Assembly: GCA_028279755.1 (NCBI GenBank)
Contig: JANQNB010000020.1
Span: 1-64,000, forward strand
Origin: Candidatus Nanoarchaeia archaeon
Lineage (GTDB): Archaea; Nanobdellota; Nanobdellia; Woesearchaeales; UBA525
DNA length: 64,000 nt
Direction of reading: 5' to 3'
Positions within the stretch are counted from its first letter, which is position 1. Every line of letters starts with the position of its first letter. The notes below the pieces were generated by a model. That model worked only from the letters and a program-made list of their open reading frames with translations. It did not search any database and was not told where the DNA came from. Of this stretch, positions 61,701 through 64,000 are shown piece by piece. Both the position numbers and the translations under genes were made by a program.

Positions 61701-64000
61701 GCTCGACTGGGTCAACGTCACGATCCAGGCGAAGAACAACACGGCGATCAGCGCGACCATCAACCTCACGCTCCTCAATGGCTCAGGACTCTATCCTGGC
61801 TGGGGGCCGATGAGCGCGCAGAGCTGCGGCAATATCGACGAAGGCGATAATTGCACGCGGCGCTGGGACAACAGCACGAACGGCTACCCGATCCCGTTGA
61901 GCGTCCCGAGCGGCAGTTATACGTTCACGTGGCGCGTGAACATGACAAGCGATAATGGACCGTCAGCGCAGAACAGCAGTCTCACCGTGACAGTGCACAA
62001 CACGCCCAGCACCTTCCAGTCCTCCATAGCGCCGACGAGGATCTTCACGAATGGCACGCCAGCGACGTACACCTTCAACATGACCACTTTGTGGAGCGAA
62101 AATCTCACTGCGGTGACGATACGGCTCAATTACCCGCTGGGCATCGGCCTGAACGCGACCTGTATCGCTGGCGGTACACCGACCGGGGATGGCGCGTGCA
62201 CGCTCACGCAGTGGGCGAACGATACGAGCATCAGCTTCCAATTCAATATCAGCGCGAACACGACAGCGACACAAGGCGATTACTACATCAACGTCACAGT
62301 CAACTATACCAATCCTGGCAACGAGGTACGCATATGGAACGAGCAGGAACCACGCCTTCTTGAGGTGCGTGAAGAGGGCATCATCGCCATCACGGTCACG
62401 AGCAACCCGAGCAACCTGACCCGCGGCCAATCAGGCCTGATCACCGCCTATGTCAACAACACCGGCGCAGACAATGCGACGAATGTCACCGTGAATTATA
62501 CCATGCCGAGCCCTGGCTGGACAAACACCAGCCCCCTGGATGTGCTCTTCCTGCAGATCAACGCCTCTGATACTGAATGGCACAATCTCAGCTTCACCAC
62601 GAGCCAGAGCGCAGCGCTCGGCCCGCAGCAAGTACTGATAGAGTCAGGCAGCGACACTGGACAGAACGACTTCAAGTATGTCGACATCACGATCTACGCG
62701 AACACGAGCACACGGAACGTCACGGTGAATGACACGAACGCGAGCCGTGGCGAGATGGTGCGTTTCAACGCAACGCTCCGGTACGACAATGGCACGCCGA
62801 TCAGCGGCGCGACCATCAACTTCACCGACCTGACAGACAGCGTGAACATCGGCACTGCGGTGACGAACAGTCAGGGCATGGCTACCAGGACATGGCTGAT
62901 CCCTGCCGGCGCGAGCTTCGGCGTGCACACGATCAATGCGAGCTATGCAGGCAGCGCCACATTGTACACGCTGCTCTCGTGGAACACCACCTTGCTGGAC
63001 ATCGGCCTGGTGCCGAACATCTCCAGCGTCTGGGCAAGCCCTGACCCGCAAGGCCAGGGCAGCAATGTGACGATCTACGCGAACGTCACTGACGACGACA
63101 CCTTGGATGACGTGCTCTTGACAGTGACAGCGCCGAACGGCACGGTCGTGCTGAACAACCAGCCGATGAGCTTCAGTGCAGGGCTGTACAATTATACCTT
63201 TGAACAGACCTGGTACAACGGCACCTACACCTATACTGTCAGGGCGAACGACAGCACTGGCAGCGCGAGTGAGCAAGGAAGCAGCTTCCTGATCGAGAAC
63301 GAGGCGTTCATCGCCATCAACGTGACTGCCGCGAACTTCAGCCAGAACGAGAATGTCACCCTGCAAGGCCACAGCGCGGGCTGGTGGTGGGCGAAAGATT
63401 GGAAATACCGCCAGAGCTTTACCATCACTGAGCAGGACGGCTTGAGCCTGAACGACACGCAAGTGAATATCACGATCGACACCGCGACGCTCGTGAGCCA
63501 GGGGAAGCTTGACGTGAACTGCACTGACCTGCGCCTTATCGACGAGAGCACCGGCACGAGCCTGTCATATTGGCGTGGCACTGACTGCAATACGAGCACG
63601 ACAGAGCTCTGGGTCAAGCTCGCGACCCTGGACGCGAACAGCGATGTGAACATCAGCATCTATTATGGCAACAGCGGCGCGTCGAGCGGCACGAATGTCT
63701 CGCGCGGCGAGATCTTCAGCGGCATCCAGGTGGTTGTGAGCGATTCCCTCGCCACCGGCGACCTGAACATCTCAGGCATGCACGACAACACGACCGTGTG
63801 CGTGAATGGTGCCGACTGCCATGTCCTGAACCAGAGCGACATCTACACGATCAGGGCCGCGAACCTGACGACCAACACGACCATCAGCGCGACAAAGCCC
63901 GTGGGCAGCGGCTTCCTTCTCACCGGCATCGGCAGTCCACTGACGCCCCTGGCCTGGATGGGGAGGAATTTCACCTACCCTGCGCCGCGTGACACGCAAA
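55783..64000 (+). CDS. Giant TM-anchored surface protein with four DUF2341 domains (3' end outside window)
   Basis: At least 2739 residues, open to the last base. It has no signal peptide: residues 1-85 are a cytosolic coiled coil ('HLKQERVKQLRAQIQECKDH'), then one TM helix (about 95-113, 'SAITCAFLLILALFF'). DUF2341 domains begin near residues 333 ('WWNESWAWRTPVFI'), 695 ('WWDARWRYRVKLNI'), 1361 ('WYNTSWLYRQTIDV') and 2533 ('WWWAKDWKYRQSF'), each ending near 'YYGN'. After the first two comes a duplicated about 150-aa module with 'SSGTTYRIWGRD'. Also present are two 'GALINFTDLTD'-type Ig-like modules (about 1150 and 2330) and CARDB/DUF11-like segments. It is coupled by ATGA to the recombinase-like gene. 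N-in, C-out topology sets it apart from the other two giants. Confidence 0.9.
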   Translation, partial: MNHLKQERVKQLRAQIQECKDHKATIEKNVAKIATKAADAGWSASQTRERLNSYLRDKSYEEWMLLYDEIIREKQDELEAYVRLPTVREQQTKRNTLLTASAITCAFLLILALFFLPKPLAVLTGNAIGTGDQLAELITDAQASTAPTLISTKQGLFPKSTVTPLEPGAAVAIGNDENVLDVLVTRDTTLSAYETPVELVYHRATLLERTAQYRIKNTKALGTGYLLLTPGYELAIQDDRDNAVEFTRLGVVDDFVTEWNDASTLLGTVKEELENAGAETRLDRIFPAQHLPVPGETLELFAYPHPSDSWMTVTTTGPSKRGRLLFLDPAGAWWNESWAWRTPVFIEEQAGENLTNYSVRIELNSTNFDFSKALSDGADVRVTLNTTGTEQEGSHWIEYWYNSSQNASLWVFIPELNQSTNMTIYLYYGNGLANDTSDADAVFELYMNFTRDGLSSYGGQDITPTSYLVINDTSLRQWNNSWKASFRNITVAGDGSQVVEYWFLGDSEGELHGPGFDNDDATSSGTTYRIWGRDTNFGTVGNITYNGPGWELITETLDDFSGTFDRLVFMADDDSQLVANATFRHFRVRAYESPEPSVTVQQEERAAVYNVSLDEPPNATREYRGEAFTMNGTISCERGDCGNTTAWSQFYSTLSPTTTWTETSTADFTSYNTSVNITIGSDGFFTIAANITPTWWDARWRYRVKLNISNPNAQLTNYSFNLTMDTNALIAAGKLQDDCADLRFTNATAGELSYWIETGCNSSATNIWIRADTLAATSNTTLYAYYGNPSADAGTDPDAVFTVFINYTRDGHSGYTDNDHTPSQNEIINDTSLHQWGDTWRQTFRSVNVTGDGSQVLEYWYEGLSQGELMGAGLDDDEVTSSGTTYRIWGRDSNFGIVGNDTYGGSGWEFISEQLDDFSGTFDRFVWMADDDSQSVANHTFRNVRIRPYTSNEPSLALEDEEDERIHYVNGTYISSPYDTGSSGNTFETIYWSASTPTNTTLRVYTRSSADNLSWSSWFQEVNNTSVDAPSQQHVQYKIEMETDNATWSPTFYEMNIEYKYTTQGWKAMDGSTGLVATNPYECGNLTSSSANCTPTWSVTPQQLGTYALRILANNSEDATSNGTTTNNTIDVYARTYLLELLASPSTQARDANITFRARLLNDLSQAVQGALINFTDLTDGVNLGTNATNAQGYAYLTVTINDTASLGDHTLNITYDGNTTAFIEADDETLVYRVSSTPNVTNETATPSMVGIRDPVVITTNVTDAVGVDSVWVNITKPDSTWQIYDMTPTGGTGYSYTYNDTWLVGFYEFKISANNTDGIIVDPPGNFTVNATGSIHIDPEFATYKNFETVNLASRRWQDWYNTSWLYRQTIDVTASNTDLYEYQVEVVLDTQTLISEGKLNDNCSDLRFTGNNYSNGAVMLDHYLEWGCNETNTTILVQVDHIPAGNDTTIHVYYGNPGAPDISNLTAVMSYATPRTMGYVLSNLLASNGFMVYSLVDDNNVSVGATSAQLNISEFVSIASASMSTEVKATRPIMVEGTADGSDIIAPASWAGTEFIYNWRRGTDDFHFLSPWGTANVTIYDNGSVVANFQVGATGLFVDDTYDITDLLSMRIVSDIPILVHHSQGTSDAAPLYPTTTEPVYGVPSRFLGIGSGPNGATIQVNRSAGGALADIVLGTDEAYDSGDLGGAKGATAAYRLEPNASDEYIGAIQQADDDGTETTIFLPERQLGTLFGSNITTDHIAIAAPTLGTNCTVYNSTGGQIASALSSGNSLISKIGFGTGDDNTFALPGWIMRCDYPVWATYEKDVTEDESNMLSIREMRQYHYPPPNATVDNTSEEQVYTGLQNIGDTNMTGYLFLAVQGNSTGSWEFIGAPVYQDITERTIDPNTVLNISPIWDTSGAWLTSTRSPGWYRVYAAFRDNESNILNDSRGVQLLDTGLFEIVEALLRLNNLSHENEYESTINEYEAGDLLDWVNVTIQAKNNTAISATINLTLLNGSGLYPGWGPMSAQSCGNIDEGDNCTRRWDNSTNGYPIPLSVPSGSYTFTWRVNMTSDNGPSAQNSSLTVTVHNTPSTFQSSIAPTRIFTNGTPATYTFNMTTLWSENLTAVTIRLNYPLGIGLNATCIAGGTPTGDGACTLTQWANDTSISFQFNISANTTATQGDYYINVTVNYTNPGNEVRIWNEQEPRLLEVREEGIIAITVTSNPSNLTRGQSGLITAYVNNTGADNATNVTVNYTMPSPGWTNTSPLDVLFLQINASDTEWHNLSFTTSQSAALGPQQVLIESGSDTGQNDFKYVDITIYANTSTRNVTVNDTNASRGEMVRFNATLRYDNGTPISGATINFTDLTDSVNIGTAVTNSQGMATRTWLIPAGASFGVHTINASYAGSATLYTLLSWNTTLLDIGLVPNISSVWASPDPQGQGSNVTIYANVTDDDTLDDVLLTVTAPNGTVVLNNQPMSFSAGLYNYTFEQTWYNGTYTYTVRANDSTGSASEQGSSFLIENEAFIAINVTAANFSQNENVTLQGHSAGWWWAKDWKYRQSFTITEQDGLSLNDTQVNITIDTATLVSQGKLDVNCTDLRLIDESTGTSLSYWRGTDCNTSTTELWVKLATLDANSDVNISIYYGNSGASSGTNVSRGEIFSGIQVVVSDSLATGDLNISGMHDNTTVCVNGADCHVLNQSDIYTIRAANLTTNTTISATKPVGSGFLLTGIGSPLTPLAWMGRNFTYPAPRDTQ

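Noticed and set aside
1-64000. CRISPR array, tRNA, rRNA, insertion sequence
   Set aside because: I found no regularly spaced repeats with spacers, no tRNA consensus, no rRNA segments and no transposase. The only recombinase-like gene (55316) lacks a key catalytic residue and bounded element ends.

Overview
This is a gene-dense, moderately GC-rich window that looks like the chromosome of an archaeon, most likely a DPANN lineage (Woesearchaeota-like). The evidence is: TATA boxes about 25-30 nt before many start codons, giving leaderless mRNAs; GGTGA-type ribosome sites inside operons; archaeal regulator types (TrmB, AbrB, ribbon-helix-helix, a double sigma-4-like HTH protein); and very many Asn-X-Ser/Thr sequons in secreted proteins. 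The lineage is an inference, because no rRNA, tRNA or ribosomal protein gene is present. I see no CRISPR array and no complete insertion sequence.

Layout. 1-8851: the 3' part of a giant secreted beta-repeat protein. 9081-10983: two tandem secreted Cys-rich paralogues. 11103-25980: a 50-aa ribbon-helix-helix protein overlapping a 4546-aa giant surface protein, then a coiled-coil cytosolic protein. 26300-37787: an island of six paralogous secreted proteins of about 235-255 aa (A, D, E type and B, C, F type) and two TM-anchored beta-sandwich proteins. Each group is preceded by an HTH regulator or the leader of a lost one. A small kinase, a helical protein, an N-formylglutamate amidohydrolase-like enzyme and an HExxH protein lie between them. 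37832-42536: a membrane protein with a cytosolic zinc ribbon, a transglutaminase-like protein that may be frameshifted, a TrmB regulator, an unknown protein, a structured G-rich element and a small winged-helix protein. 42693-48916: two further regulator plus surface-protein operons (AbrB-led and RHH-led). 48925-52036: an inositol-monophosphatase-like and two APH-like kinase genes around a shared promoter region. 52095-64000: two more surface proteins, then a tyrosine-recombinase-like protein lacking the first catalytic Arg, overlapping a third giant protein that runs off the window.

The main theme is a repeated cassette: a small DNA-binding protein, usually with a palindrome beside its TATA box and often a structured leader, followed by an overlapping or abutting gene for an exported glycoprotein. 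Five unrelated regulator families occupy the regulator slot, which suggests individually switched cell-surface proteins. The duplicated block 26300-28822 / 35304-37787, the shared leader motifs and the shared operators are the strongest evidence that this is one organised system and not chance adjacency.
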